This document shows positions 26,391-35,348 of a DNA stretch of 64,000 nucleotides, in pieces; position 1 is the first letter of the stretch, and each line of letters begins with the position of its first letter. The DNA lies in contig NZ_PDJI01000004.1 of NCBI RefSeq assembly GCF_002563695.1, positions 1,364,001 to 1,428,000 on the forward strand, read 5' to 3'. A model generated the notes under the pieces. That model was not told the origin of the DNA, made no database searches, and saw only the letters and a program-made list of their open reading frames with translations. A program made the position numbers and the translations under genes. The stretch comes from Georgenia soli (GTDB lineage: Bacteria > Actinomycetota > Actinomycetes > Actinomycetales > Actinomycetaceae).

Positions 26391-27749
26391 CTAGGAAACG
26401 CTGACGGTCTCCGCCTGGTAGGTGGCGCGCTGGCGCGCGCCCTTCAGGCCCCAGGCGAGGGCCGAGCCGATCACCGTCAGGACGACGATGAACCACAGAC
26501 CGGCCAGCGGGTTGCCGGTGGAGGTCTCGAGCGAGCCCATGATGGTGGGGCCGAGGAAACCGCCCAGGAGGCCGAACATGTTCACCATGGCGATGCCGGC
26601 CGCCGTCGCCGCGCCGGAGAGACGCCGCCCCGGGAAGGTGAACAGCACGGACTGGATCACGAAGAACCAGAACGCCGCGAACGCGAAGCCGAGCACGGCC
26701 AGCACCAGGTTGTTGTTCGACGTGGCGGCGACCACGAGTCCGACCGCCACGGAGAAGAGCCCGCCGGAGACGAGCATCTTCTGCAGCCGCAGCGTGGTGC
26801 CGAACCGGGGCAGCGTCGAGGAGCCGACCGCCGCCGCGATCCACGGGATGGCGGTGATGAGGCCGACGGTCAGGTTGGACATGCCGTCGTCGAAGTTGCG
26901 GATCATCGACGGCAGGAAGTAGCTGAGCGAGTACACCGCCACCTGGTGGGTGAAGTAGATCGCGATGACGAGCCAGATGATCTTGTCCTTGGCCACCGGG
27001 ATGAGGGCCTTGAAGCCGTGGCTCTGCGAGGCGGCGCCGTCGTCCTCCGCGGCGAGCTGCTGGTCGAGCAGAGCCTTGTCCTCGGCGGTGAGCCACTTGG
27101 CCTGGTGGGGCTTGTCCGGCAGCCAGAACCAGACGACGAACGCCAGCAGCACGGCGGGCAGGCCCTCGATGATGAACATCCACTGCCACCCGTGGAGCCC
27201 GCCCATGCCGTCGAGGCCGAGGAGCAGGCCGCCCAGCGGGGCGCCGATGACGTTCGCCAGGGACACACCGAGCAGGAAGATGCCGATGGCGCGCGCCCGG
27301 TGCGCCCGGGGGAACCAGTAGGTGATGTACAGGATCATGCCCGGGTAGAGACCGGCCTCGGCGGCACCGAGCAGGATGCGCAGGACGTAGAAGCTGGTCT
27401 CGTTCCAGACGATGGCCATCGCCATCGAGATGATGCCCCAGGTGATCATGATGCGCGCGATCCAGAAGCGCGCACCGACCTTGTGCATGATCAGGTTGGA
27501 GGGGATCTCCAGCAGGGCGTAGAAGGCGAAGAACAGCCCGGCACCGAGCCCGTACGCGGCGGCACTCAGCCCGATGTCGACCTCGAGGGCCTCCTTGGCC
27601 ATCCCGATGTTGGTGCGGTCGATGAAACTGATCACGTAGACGATGACCAGCAGCGGCATGAGCTTGCGGAAGTTGGTGGCCGAGATGGCCTCCAGCCGCG
27701 ACCGCTTGGTGGGCTCCGCCATTGGGCCCACGTCGGTGGTTTCCGACAT
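26391..27749 (-). CDS. MFS transporter of the anion:cation symporter family
   Basis: A 452-residue 12-helix MFS protein. The family mark is YVISFIDRTNIGMAKEAL in helix 1, with IPSNLIMHKVGARFWIAR between helices 2 and 3, as in tartrate, phthalate and sugar-acid importers. It likely imports the hydroxy-acid handled by the operon. ATG 27749 has AAAGGAAGACGA upstream. It starts 107 bp after the thiolase stop, past a strong hairpin, so its level may be set separately. Confidence 0.9.
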   Translation of the reverse strand: MSETTDVGPMAEPTKRSRLEAISATNFRKLMPLLVIVYVISFIDRTNIGMAKEALEVDIGLSAAAYGLGAGLFFAFYALLEIPSNLIMHKVGARFWIARIMITWGIISMAMAIVWNETSFYVLRILLGAAEAGLYPGMILYITYWFPRAHRARAIGIFLLGVSLANVIGAPLGGLLLGLDGMGGLHGWQWMFIIEGLPAVLLAFVVWFWLPDKPHQAKWLTAEDKALLDQQLAAEDDGAASQSHGFKALIPVAKDKIIWLVIAIYFTHQVAVYSLSYFLPSMIRNFDDGMSNLTVGLITAIPWIAAAVGSSTLPRFGTTLRLQKMLVSGGLFSVAVGLVVAATSNNNLVLAVLGFAFAAFWFFVIQSVLFTFPGRRLSGAATAAGIAMVNMFGLLGGFLGPTIMGSLETSTGNPLAGLWFIVVLTVIGSALAWGLKGARQRATYQAETVSVS

Positions 27750-27810
27750 TCGTCTTCCTTTCAGGAGGGTTGCTGCTCCACAGCGAGCGGGGTGGGGGGT
27801 GCCCTCGGTG

Positions 27811-27842
27811 CGCCCTGCCGGGGGTCGTTCCCCGGCAGGGCG
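27811..27842 (-). terminator. Intra-operon hairpin between thiolase and MFS genes
   Basis: A 13-bp perfect stem (27811-27823 with 27830-27842) and six-base loop sits in the only long gap of the operon. There is no T tract. It could cause partial termination or protect the 3' end of the upstream message. Confidence 0.6.
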
Positions 27843-27856
27843 TACAGGGGGTGGTT

Positions 27857-29038
27857 TCAGAGCGCCCGGAAGAGGGCAGCCACGGCCTGGCCGCCTCCGA
27901 TGCACATGGACACGAGGCCGTGCTCCAGGTTGTTGCGGTGCAGCGCCTCGATGAGCCGGACCGTGAGGATGCCGCCCGTGGCGCCGATCGGGTGGCCCCA
28001 CGCGATGGCCCCGCCGAGGGGGTTCACCTTCTCGGGGTCGAGACCGGCGTCGCGGATGACCGCCACCGCCTGGGCGGCGAACGCCTCGTTGAGCTCGATC
28101 CAGCCGATGTCGGCGGCGGACATGCCCTGGCGGTCCAGGAGCTTCTCGATGGCGACCTTCGGCGCGTACCCCATGATCTCGGGGTCGACGCCCGCCTTGG
28201 TGAAGTCGACCAGCTCCGCGCGCGGCTTCAGCCCGCGGCGCTCCGCCTCGGCAGCGGTCGTGACGACGACGGCGGACCCGGCGTCGTTGATCCCGGAGGA
28301 GTTCCCGGCGGTGACGGACCCGTCCTTCTTGAAGGCGGGCCGCATCTTCGCCAGCCGCTCCACCGTCACGCCGGCGCGCGGGTGCTCGTCCGTGTCGACG
28401 ACGCGATCGCCCTTGCGCTCGGAGATGGTGATCGGCTCGATCTCGCCCTTGACCGTGCCCTCGGCGATCGCCACCTGGGCGCGCCGCTGGGACTCGACGG
28501 CGAACTCGTCCTGCATCTCACGCGTGATGCCGTAGCGCTCGGCGACGTTCTCCGCCGTCATGCCCATGGGGTAGTTGCCCCAGGGGTCGGTGACGAGCGA
28601 GAGGGTTCCGTCCACCAGGTTGTGGTGGCCGAGCTTCCAGCCGTTGCGGGCGTCGAAGTCCATGAAGGGCTGGCGGGACATGTTCTCGGTGCCGCCGGCG
28701 ACGGCGACCTTGGCCTCGCCGACGAGCAGCTCCTGGGCCGCCGTCGCGATGGCCTGCAGACCGGAGCCGCACAGGCGGTTGACCGCCATGGCAGTCGACT
28801 CCGGGCGGGCGCCGGCCGCGAGCGAGACGCGGCGGCCGATGAAGGCGTCGCCGCCGACCTGGCCCACGCAGCCGATGACGAACTCGTCGACGTCCTCCAC
28901 GGCGACGCCGGCCCGGGCGCAGGCGGCCTTCACGGCGTGGGCGCCGAGCTCGTGGTTGGGCACCGCGGCGAGCGCCCCGCCGAAGCTGCCGGTGGGCGTG
29001 CGCGCGCCGTCGACGATGACGATCCTGTCCTTGCTCAT
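27857..29038 (-). CDS. Acetyl-CoA C-acyltransferase (beta-ketothiolase)
   Basis: A 393-residue thiolase. The nucleophile Cys lies in NRLCGSGLQA (about 88), NEAFAAQ precedes the active-site His in WGHPIGATG (about 348), and the second Cys lies in SMCIGGGQ (about 378). It cleaves a 3-oxoacyl-CoA with CoA to acetyl-CoA and a shortened acyl-CoA. ATG overlaps the CoA-transferase stop (ATGA). Downstream of an oxidoreductase and next to glycerate kinase, the shortened product may be glyceryl-CoA (inference). Confidence 0.94.
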   Translation of the reverse strand: MSKDRIVIVDGARTPTGSFGGALAAVPNHELGAHAVKAACARAGVAVEDVDEFVIGCVGQVGGDAFIGRRVSLAAGARPESTAMAVNRLCGSGLQAIATAAQELLVGEAKVAVAGGTENMSRQPFMDFDARNGWKLGHHNLVDGTLSLVTDPWGNYPMGMTAENVAERYGITREMQDEFAVESQRRAQVAIAEGTVKGEIEPITISERKGDRVVDTDEHPRAGVTVERLAKMRPAFKKDGSVTAGNSSGINDAGSAVVVTTAAEAERRGLKPRAELVDFTKAGVDPEIMGYAPKVAIEKLLDRQGMSAADIGWIELNEAFAAQAVAVIRDAGLDPEKVNPLGGAIAWGHPIGATGGILTVRLIEALHRNNLEHGLVSMCIGGGQAVAALFRAL

Positions 29039-30510
29039 GCTGAAACTTCCTCCGTCAGTGCGATCTTGATGGCGTCGAGGGCGGCGTCGGCGTCGGGGCC
29101 CTCGTCCCGGTCGAGCAGGACCCAGCCACGCCCGGTGAGCTGAAGCAGGTAGTGCTGGGTGGCGAGGTAGACCTCCTGCCCCTTGGCCAGGGCGCGGCGG
29201 CCGTTGTAGCTGACCTGGTCGACCTTCTCCACGAACTTGGTGTGCTTGCCGCTGGCGGACATGAGGAAGCACAGCTTGCGTGCGCCGTCGACGATGTCCA
29301 TGAACCCGCCGCAGCCGATGGCCTTGCCGCCGAGGAAGGAGACGTTGACGTTGCCCACGCCGTCGAACTGGCCGATCCCCATGAACGTGATGTCCACGCC
29401 GCCGCCGTTGTAGAAGTCCATCTGCTGCGGGTGGCCGATGATGGCCTGCGGATGGATGCTGCAACCGAAGTCCACGACTCCGAGCGGGATGCCGCCGTAG
29501 GTTCCCGACTCGACCGTCAGGTGCACCTTGTCGAGCAGGTTCGCGCGGGTGAGGGCGCGGCCGATGGTGTCGGCCGGGATGCCGGTGCCCACGTTGATCA
29601 CGTCGCCGGGCTGGACCAGGGTGACGCCGCGGACGCCCACGGCGACCCGGTCCTCCGCCATGTCCTGCGCCTCGAACGCCTGGCCGACGTTCTCCGGGGA
29701 GACGTAGCCGGTGATGAGGTCGGCGTTGAACTCCGGGAACGTGTGCGACTGGCGGTGGTGCGCCGCCGCGTCGGAGGTCTGCACCACGTAGTCGACCAGC
29801 ACGGCGGGGACGGTGACGTCGCGGGCGTCGATCTCCCCGGGCTCGACGACGTCGCGCACCTGGGCGATGACGATGCCGCCGCTGTTGTGGACGGCCTGGG
29901 CGATCGCCAGGGCGTCGAGCCCGGAGACCTCCTCACGCTGGCTGAGGTTGCCGAGCCGGTCGACGGCGGAGCCGCGGATGATGGCGACGTCGAGCTTGAA
30001 GGACTTGTAGAAGAGGTACTCCTCGCCGTGCAGCTCGAGGAGCTCGACGTACTCGTCCGGCGCGATGTTCGCCTTCGCGGAGGCGTTGATGCGGCCGCCG
30101 TCGCCGCGGGGGTCGACGTAGGTGCCCAGGCCGACGGTGGAGAGCTGGCCGGGGCGCTTCGCGGCGATCGTGCGGAAGAGGGTGGACAGCTGCCCCTGCG
30201 GCAGGCACACCGCCTCCGCCTTGTCGTCGCCGAGCAGCTCCGCCATCGGCGGGTTGAGACCCCAGTGCGAACCGACGACCCGGCGCAGCAGACCCTCGTG
30301 CGCGACCCGGGCCAGGCCCTCGACCCGGTTGCTCTGGCCCGCGGAGTGCACCCAGGTGAGGTCGCGCGGCTGAGCCGTGGAGAGGAAGGACCTCTCGATG
30401 GCGGCCAGCACCTCGTCGGCCACGCCCATGAGGGTCATGCCGTCGGACACGACGGTGGCCCCGTCGGGCACCAGACCGGCGACCTCGTCGATGGTGATGA
30501 ACCGGGTCAC
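29035..30510 (-). CDS. Acetate/propionate CoA-transferase family protein (fused alpha-beta)
   Basis: A 491-residue single-chain CoA-transferase of the YdiF/Pct type, with both half-domains. The catalytic Glu is in LTVESGTYGG (about 318) and the conserved GTGIPAD and GVNVSFLGG-like stretches flank it. It swaps CoA between acyl-CoA and a free acid. In this operon it could pass CoA from the thiolysis product to the incoming acid, freeing glycerate. GTG 30510 overlaps the SDR stop (GTGA); the longer open frame upstream is only the shadow of the SDR gene. Confidence 0.92.
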   Translation of the reverse strand: MTRFITIDEVAGLVPDGATVVSDGMTLMGVADEVLAAIERSFLSTAQPRDLTWVHSAGQSNRVEGLARVAHEGLLRRVVGSHWGLNPPMAELLGDDKAEAVCLPQGQLSTLFRTIAAKRPGQLSTVGLGTYVDPRGDGGRINASAKANIAPDEYVELLELHGEEYLFYKSFKLDVAIIRGSAVDRLGNLSQREEVSGLDALAIAQAVHNSGGIVIAQVRDVVEPGEIDARDVTVPAVLVDYVVQTSDAAAHHRQSHTFPEFNADLITGYVSPENVGQAFEAQDMAEDRVAVGVRGVTLVQPGDVINVGTGIPADTIGRALTRANLLDKVHLTVESGTYGGIPLGVVDFGCSIHPQAIIGHPQQMDFYNGGGVDITFMGIGQFDGVGNVNVSFLGGKAIGCGGFMDIVDGARKLCFLMSASGKHTKFVEKVDQVSYNGRRALAKGQEVYLATQHYLLQLTGRGWVLLDRDEGPDADAALDAIKIALTEEVSA

Positions 30511-31247
30511 AGCTTGTAACCCCCGCCGACGTTGACGACCTCGCCGGTGACGTAGGCGGCGTCGTCGCTCGCGAGGAAGGCGACCACGCGGGCGACGTCC
30601 TCGGGCTGGCCGGCGCGCTGGAGCGGGATCTTGTCCAGCTGCGCCGCGAACAGGTTCTCCGGCATCCCGCGCGTCATGTCCGTCTCGATGAAGCCGGGGC
30701 AGATCGCGTTGGCGGTGATCTGCGAGCGGGCGAGCTCCTTGGCGATGGATCGGGTGAGGCCGACGACGCCCGCCTTGGCGGCGGCGTAGTTGGTCTGCCC
30801 GATGTTGCCCATCCAGGACGCCGAGGAGATGTTGACGATGCGGCCGTACTTCTGCTGGCGCATGTGGGCCCCGACCGCGCGGCACATGTAGAAGACGCCG
30901 GACAGGTCGACGGCGATGACGTCGTCCCACTGCTCGTCCGTCATCTTCCACAGCATCGCGTCGCGGTTAATGCCCGCGTTGTTGACGAGGATGTCGATCT
31001 TGCCGTGCCGCTCGACCACCTCGGCGACGGCGGCGTCGACCGCCTCCCGGTCCGCGACGTTCAGCGCGAGACCCGTGCTGCCGTTGCCGGCCGCCTCGGC
31101 GGTGGCGCTCGCCTGGTCCGCGTCCATGTCCGCGACGACCACGGTGGCGCCACGCTCGGCGAGCACCAGGGCGATGCCTCGCCCGATGCCGCGGGCGGCC
31201 CCCGTGACGAGGGCGACCTTCCCGTCGAGAGGCTTGCTGTCAGACAT
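30507..31247 (-). CDS. Short-chain dehydrogenase/reductase (FabG-like)
   Basis: A 246-residue classical SDR. The cofactor motif is TGAARGIG at about 13-20, NNAG at about 85, catalytic Ser in NISSASW, and YAAAK (Tyr-xxx-Lys) at about 153. Asp in VVADMD after beta-2 suggests NAD preference. It probably oxidises a 3-hydroxyacyl-CoA or hydroxy-acid to the 3-oxo form for the thiolase. ATG 31247 follows GGAGAAGATCC and lies 8 bp inside the LacI gene end. Confidence 0.93.
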   Translation of the reverse strand: MSDSKPLDGKVALVTGAARGIGRGIALVLAERGATVVVADMDADQASATAEAAGNGSTGLALNVADREAVDAAVAEVVERHGKIDILVNNAGINRDAMLWKMTDEQWDDVIAVDLSGVFYMCRAVGAHMRQQKYGRIVNISSASWMGNIGQTNYAAAKAGVVGLTRSIAKELARSQITANAICPGFIETDMTRGMPENLFAAQLDKIPLQRAGQPEDVARVVAFLASDDAAYVTGEVVNVGGGYKL

Positions 31248-32292
31248 GGATCTTCTCCGTTCTTGTGGCACAGCCACAGCTCTTTCCGATGTACAGGCCG
31301 TGCGGGAGCACGATGGACTGGGCGGGAGCGTTCGGGGTGCGCTGCCGCTCGTGAAGGAGACGGACCGCCTCGGCCGCCATGCGGGGTCGCGGCTGCACGA
31401 CGGTGGTGATGTCCACGAGGCTCGTGCGGGCGGTGGTCAGCCCGTCGAACCCCGTCACCGCGATGTCGTCGGGGACCTGCAGGCCGCGGCCAGCGAGGAC
31501 GGCGATCACGCCCAGGGCGATCGCGTCGGTCCCGCAGACGATGACCTCGGGCAGCTCCGGCTGGTCGAGGAGGTGCCGGGCGGCACGTGCGCCGTCGACC
31601 TCGTTCAGGCCGCCGGTGATGTTCCAGGCACGCGGCAGGTCGACGCCGCGGACGCGGAGCGCGCGGCGGAAGCCGTCGGCCCGGTGCGCCGACGCGGATG
31701 AGCTGACGGGGCCTCCCACCACGGCGACCTTGGTGTAGCCGTGATCGAGCACGTGGTCCATCACCTCGGCGCCGGCCGCGAGGTCGTCGATCCCGACGAA
31801 GTCCGCCTCGGCGGAGAGCATCCGGCGCGAGATCTGGACGAAGGGGATGCGGGCCGCACGCAGGGGGCGGCATACGTCGGCGTTGCCCGCCTGCAGGGCG
31901 GTGATCAGCACGCCGTCCACGCCGTGGTGGATCATCGCGTCGACGGCGGCAGCCACCGACTCAGGGGCGTCGCTGCTGTTGCTGAGGAACACCTCGAACC
32001 CGCGCTCCCGGGCCGCGTCGGTGACCGAGATCGCCATCTCCGAGTAGTACGGGTTGCCGACGTCGGCCAGCACCAGCCCCAGCACGGGCTGGGTGGCGGG
32101 CCGAAGAGCCGCCGCCGGGATGTCCATCCCGTGCTCGACGGCGGCGTCGAGGATGCGTCGCCGCAGCTCGTCGGACACGCCCCGTCGTCCGTTCAAGGCG
32201 TAGGAGACGGCCGCCGAGCTGACGCCGAGCAGGCGTGCCAGACCGGCCGCGGAGACAGCCCTGCCCCCGCCCAAAATGTCATCGTTGCTCAT
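31240..32292 (-). CDS. LacI-family transcriptional regulator heading the operon
   Basis: A 350-residue LacI/GalR protein. The DNA-binding domain at about 12-62 has AGLARLLGVSSAAVSYALNGRRGVS, including the hinge-proximal LNG motif. The periplasmic-binding-like domain starts at LGLVLADVGNPYYSEM (about 70). The C-terminus ends in a Cys-containing CGCATRTEKIHV tail. It is the first gene of the seven-gene operon and its stop overlaps the SDR gene, so it is cotranscribed and probably autoregulates. The ligand is unknown; a sugar acid would fit the enzymes. Confidence 0.93.
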   Translation of the reverse strand: MSNDDILGGGRAVSAAGLARLLGVSSAAVSYALNGRRGVSDELRRRILDAAVEHGMDIPAAALRPATQPVLGLVLADVGNPYYSEMAISVTDAARERGFEVFLSNSSDAPESVAAAVDAMIHHGVDGVLITALQAGNADVCRPLRAARIPFVQISRRMLSAEADFVGIDDLAAGAEVMDHVLDHGYTKVAVVGGPVSSSASAHRADGFRRALRVRGVDLPRAWNITGGLNEVDGARAARHLLDQPELPEVIVCGTDAIALGVIAVLAGRGLQVPDDIAVTGFDGLTTARTSLVDITTVVQPRPRMAAEAVRLLHERQRTPNAPAQSIVLPHGLYIGKSCGCATRTEKIHV

Positions 32293-32666
32293 CAGCCCAC
32301 CGTCGCGCTCAGGTCCGTAGGACCAAACCTGTGCCCACCATCCGGGCGGGCGACGGCCTTAAGCAACGTTAAGTGGGGCCTGACGACCGTCACGCCGGGC
32401 CGGTATGCCCGGTCGTGGGGGGGTCTGCCAGGTCTGCCCGGTCGTGCCCTTTCTGCCCGGTGTGCCCCGTCTGGCCGGCGCGGAGCAGGTGTCCGCTGTC
32501 CGGCGGCCCCGGGATAGAATCGGGCTCGGACGTCCCCATTTGCGTCGGCGCAGGCCCGGGTCGGTCATCCGCCCTGGTCACTCGGCTGCGGGAACCGCCG
32601 ACGCCGATCGAACGACAGGACCAGCTGAGCCGAATGCCCGCCGTGCAGCCTCCGGAGGTGAGCCAG
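32293..32666. promoter_or_regulatory. Divergent upstream region of the LacI operon and coiled-coil pair
   Basis: An inverted repeat CTTAA-N6-TTAAG lies at 32358-32373, 66 bp ahead of the LacI start, in an otherwise GC-rich region; it is the best candidate operator. From 32403 to 32480 there is a degenerate tandem pattern (TGCCCGGTC-type units repeated about four times). No gene is supported before the coiled-coil start. The low-complexity Cys/Pro frame through the repeats is probably untranslated. Confidence 0.5.
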
Positions 32667-34094
32667 GTGGACGCCGTGATCTCGCCGGACGCTGGCGTGG
32701 CGCTCCCGCCACCCGCGGCGCCGACGACGGCGGACGAGGCCGTCCATCTGCTCTCGCTGGCCCAGCGTCACGCCGACGCGATCCGCGCCGAGGCGGACCG
32801 GCTGCACGCCGAGGCTCTGCGCCTGCACGCCGAGGCCGAGGAGGCGCGACGTGCCGCCGTCGTCCAGCTGGACGAGGCGCAGGAGGAGGCCACCCAGCTC
32901 GTCGCCGACGCCGCCGAGCAGGCGGCCCTCGTGCTGGCGGAGGCAGACCGGGCGCGCGACGAGGTGCTGGGTGAGGCGGAGTCGGCCGCCGCGGTGGTGC
33001 GCGCCCGCGCGGAACGGGCCGCCGTCGAGGCCGACGGGCGGTCCGCGCGCCTCGTCGAGGAGGCACAGGAACGCAGCCGGCAGCTCCTGGCCGAGGCGGA
33101 GGCCGAGGTCGCGCGGCGCACGGCCGCCCTCGCCGCCGAGGAGGAAAGGGTCCGTCAGGCCGGCGCCGACGAGGCGGAGCGGACGGTGCGCGAGGCCCGC
33201 GAGGAGGCCGAGCGGCTCCGAGCGGACGCCGCCGACGCCGCCGACGCGATGCGCGGCGAGGCGACGACGGAGCTGGAGCGGGCCCGCGGCCACGCGGCGG
33301 CCGAGCTGGCCACGGCCGCGGAGCAGGCGGCCCGGATCCGCGACGAGGCACGGGCCACCGCGGAGGCGGACATCGCCCTCGCCGCGGAGCAGATGGACTG
33401 GACGCAGCGCACGGTCGAGCAGCTGGTGTCCGCGGCCGAGCTGGAGGCCGAGCGGCTCCACGGCCGGGGCCACGCGGCCGCGGCCGAGAGGGTGCGGTCG
33501 GTCCGCCGTCGTCTGCAGCCGGTGATCGGCGCCGTGGCCGCCAAGGTCCGCGCGCGGCTCGCAGCCGCCGAGGAGGCCGCGGCGGCCGTGCGGGCCGAGG
33601 CCGACGACCACCTGGCGTCCGCGCGGGCGGCGGCCGAGGCGGAGCGTCTGAGCGCCCGGGAGGACGCCGCCCGGACGCTGGCCGAGGCGGAGGCGCGCGC
33701 CGCCGCGATGGTGGAGCGGGCGGAACGGCGCCTTGCCGGCGCGGAGCAGGGCGCCCGCGTGCTGCGGGAGCAGGCTGCCCAGCAGTCCGGAGCCGCCCAG
33801 CGCGCGGTCCAGGACCGGCTCCGCGAGGCCCGCACGGAGGCGGCGAGCCTCGTGGCCGAGGCCCGGACCGAGGCCGACGACCTGCGCGCCCGTGCGCGCG
33901 AGCTCCTCGACGCCGCCCGCGCCGAGGTGCGCGCCCTCACCGAGCGCCGCGACCGCATCGCGACCGAGCTGGGTCAGCTCTCCGGCGTCATCGACGCCCT
34001 CGCGGTGCCCGACCCCTTCCCTGACCTCTCCCCCGACCCCCCGTCCACCGACGACCTCACCACCCACCACGACAAGGAACGCGACGCCCGATGA
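32667..34094 (+). CDS. Long Ala/Glu/Arg-rich coiled-coil protein (Scy/FilP-like context)
   Basis: About 475 residues, almost entirely predicted alpha-helical coiled coil from about residue 20 to 445, built from heptads such as AEADRLHAEALRLHAEAEEA. No enzymatic domain or membrane segment is seen. The C-terminus is a short acidic/proline tail. GTG 32667 is chosen because GGAGGTGAGCCAG lies just upstream; ATG 32634 in the same frame is the alternative. It overlaps the next coiled-coil gene (ATGA), which has a DivIVA-like start. The tandem pair recalls Streptomyces scy-filP polarity genes, but homology needs testing. Confidence 0.8.
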   Translation: MDAVISPDAGVALPPPAAPTTADEAVHLLSLAQRHADAIRAEADRLHAEALRLHAEAEEARRAAVVQLDEAQEEATQLVADAAEQAALVLAEADRARDEVLGEAESAAAVVRARAERAAVEADGRSARLVEEAQERSRQLLAEAEAEVARRTAALAAEEERVRQAGADEAERTVREAREEAERLRADAADAADAMRGEATTELERARGHAAAELATAAEQAARIRDEARATAEADIALAAEQMDWTQRTVEQLVSAAELEAERLHGRGHAAAAERVRSVRRRLQPVIGAVAAKVRARLAAAEEAAAAVRAEADDHLASARAAAEAERLSAREDAARTLAEAEARAAAMVERAERRLAGAEQGARVLREQAAQQSGAAQRAVQDRLREARTEAASLVAEARTEADDLRARARELLDAARAEVRALTERRDRIATELGQLSGVIDALAVPDPFPDLSPDPPSTDDLTTHHDKERDAR

Positions 34095-35320
34095 GCCAGA
34101 CATCCTTCCGAACCGTCCTTCGGGGCTACGACCCCGCCGAGGTCGAGCAGCACCTCGGGGAGCTGACCGCGGCGCTGCAGGGCGCCCGCGAGCAGACCGA
34201 CGAGCTCGCCCGCCGGGTGCAGGCCCTCGAGGCGGCCGAGAGCGCCGCGGCGGCCGCGGTCACCGAGGCCAACCGTCAGCGGGAGGAGGCCGAGCGCCGC
34301 GCCGAGCAGCCGGCCCCCGAACCGACCTGGTCGGACTTCGGCGCCCGGATCGGCTCGATCCTGCAGCTGGCGGAGGAGGAGGCCGAGGAGCTGCGGGAGA
34401 CCGCGCGGCAGGAGGTGGCGGAGCAGCGGGAGCAGGCGGCGGCGGAGGCCGAGGGCCTGCGGGCCGAGGCGGAGCGGTACGCCGCGCAGACCCGCAGCGC
34501 CGCCGAGGCGGACGCCACCCGCACCCTCGAGCGCGCCCGCCGCGAGGCCGACGACATCCTCGACCAGGCCGACCACGACGCCACCGTGCGCCGCGAGGAG
34601 GCCGAGGCCGTGTACGAGCAGCAGCGCGCCCGGGCGGCGCAGGCGGCGGCGGACTTCGAGACGACGCTGGCGCAGCGCCGGCAGCAGGCGGAGGAGGACT
34701 TCGCGAGCCGTGCCGTCGCCGCGGAGCAGCAGCTGGTGGCGGTGCAGAACCGCGCGGAGCTGATCCGCTACGAGAGCGAGCAGCTGCAGGCCGACGCCGA
34801 GCAGAAGGCCCGCCGCGCGCTGGAGGAGGCCGAGCGGCAGGCGCACGAGCTCGTCAGCGAGGCCCGGACCCGCGCGGAGCGGATCCGCAACGAGTCCGAC
34901 CGCGAGCTGGCGGCCGCCACCCAGCGCCGCGACAGCATCAACGCCCAGCTCGCCAACGTCCGGCAGATGCTGGCCACGCTCACCGGTGGCAGCGCCCCCG
35001 TCGACCCGCTGGCCGTGCCCGCGCCCGCGCCGCAGGCGGCGCCTGTGGCCGAGGCGACGGACGGCGGCCAGGCGGTCCCGGCCGACGACGCAGCAGCGGC
35101 CGACGACGCGACCACCGCCGACGACGCGTCGGCCGAGGATCCGACGGCCGAGAACCCGACGGCCGGTACCGGCGATGCCGACGACGGCGACGCGACGCCC
35201 GCCGCCGTCGACGACTCCGCCGAGGCGGGTGCGCCCACCCCCACGGAGGATGAGCTGGCCGATGCGGACCAGCCGGACTCGGTGGAGCCGGCGGAGACGG
35301 CCGGGGCCCGCGCGCGCTGA
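34091..35320 (+). CDS. DivIVA-like coiled-coil protein (FilP/Scy-type)
   Basis: A 409-residue protein. The N-terminus SFRTVLRGYDPAEVEQHLGEL matches the DivIVA-type membrane-curvature/lipid-binding segment and the FilP start. A long coiled coil follows from about 25 to 300 with a break at about 77-90 (PAPEPTW). The last ~100 residues are acidic, disordered Ala/Asp/Thr-rich sequence. Proteins of this type assemble filaments at cell poles and interact with DivIVA. ATG 34091 overlaps the preceding gene. Role in growth polarity is inferred from family and pairing. Confidence 0.83.
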   Translation: MSQTSFRTVLRGYDPAEVEQHLGELTAALQGAREQTDELARRVQALEAAESAAAAAVTEANRQREEAERRAEQPAPEPTWSDFGARIGSILQLAEEEAEELRETARQEVAEQREQAAAEAEGLRAEAERYAAQTRSAAEADATRTLERARREADDILDQADHDATVRREEAEAVYEQQRARAAQAAADFETTLAQRRQQAEEDFASRAVAAEQQLVAVQNRAELIRYESEQLQADAEQKARRALEEAERQAHELVSEARTRAERIRNESDRELAAATQRRDSINAQLANVRQMLATLTGGSAPVDPLAVPAPAPQAAPVAEATDGGQAVPADDAAAADDATTADDASAEDPTAENPTAGTGDADDGDATPAAVDDSAEAGAPTPTEDELADADQPDSVEPAETAGARAR

Positions 35321-35348
35321 CGCCGAGCCCTGCTGCGGGGACCCACGA

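Noticed and set aside
28001..28001. Longer starts for the MFS, CoA-transferase and thiolase genes
   Set aside because: The extended frames run through neighbouring genes; the chosen starts have ribosome sites or stop-start overlaps.
32373..32666. Cys/Pro-rich N-terminal extension of the first coiled-coil protein
   Set aside because: It translates a degenerate noncoding repeat; a strong ribosome site at about 32652 supports the later start.
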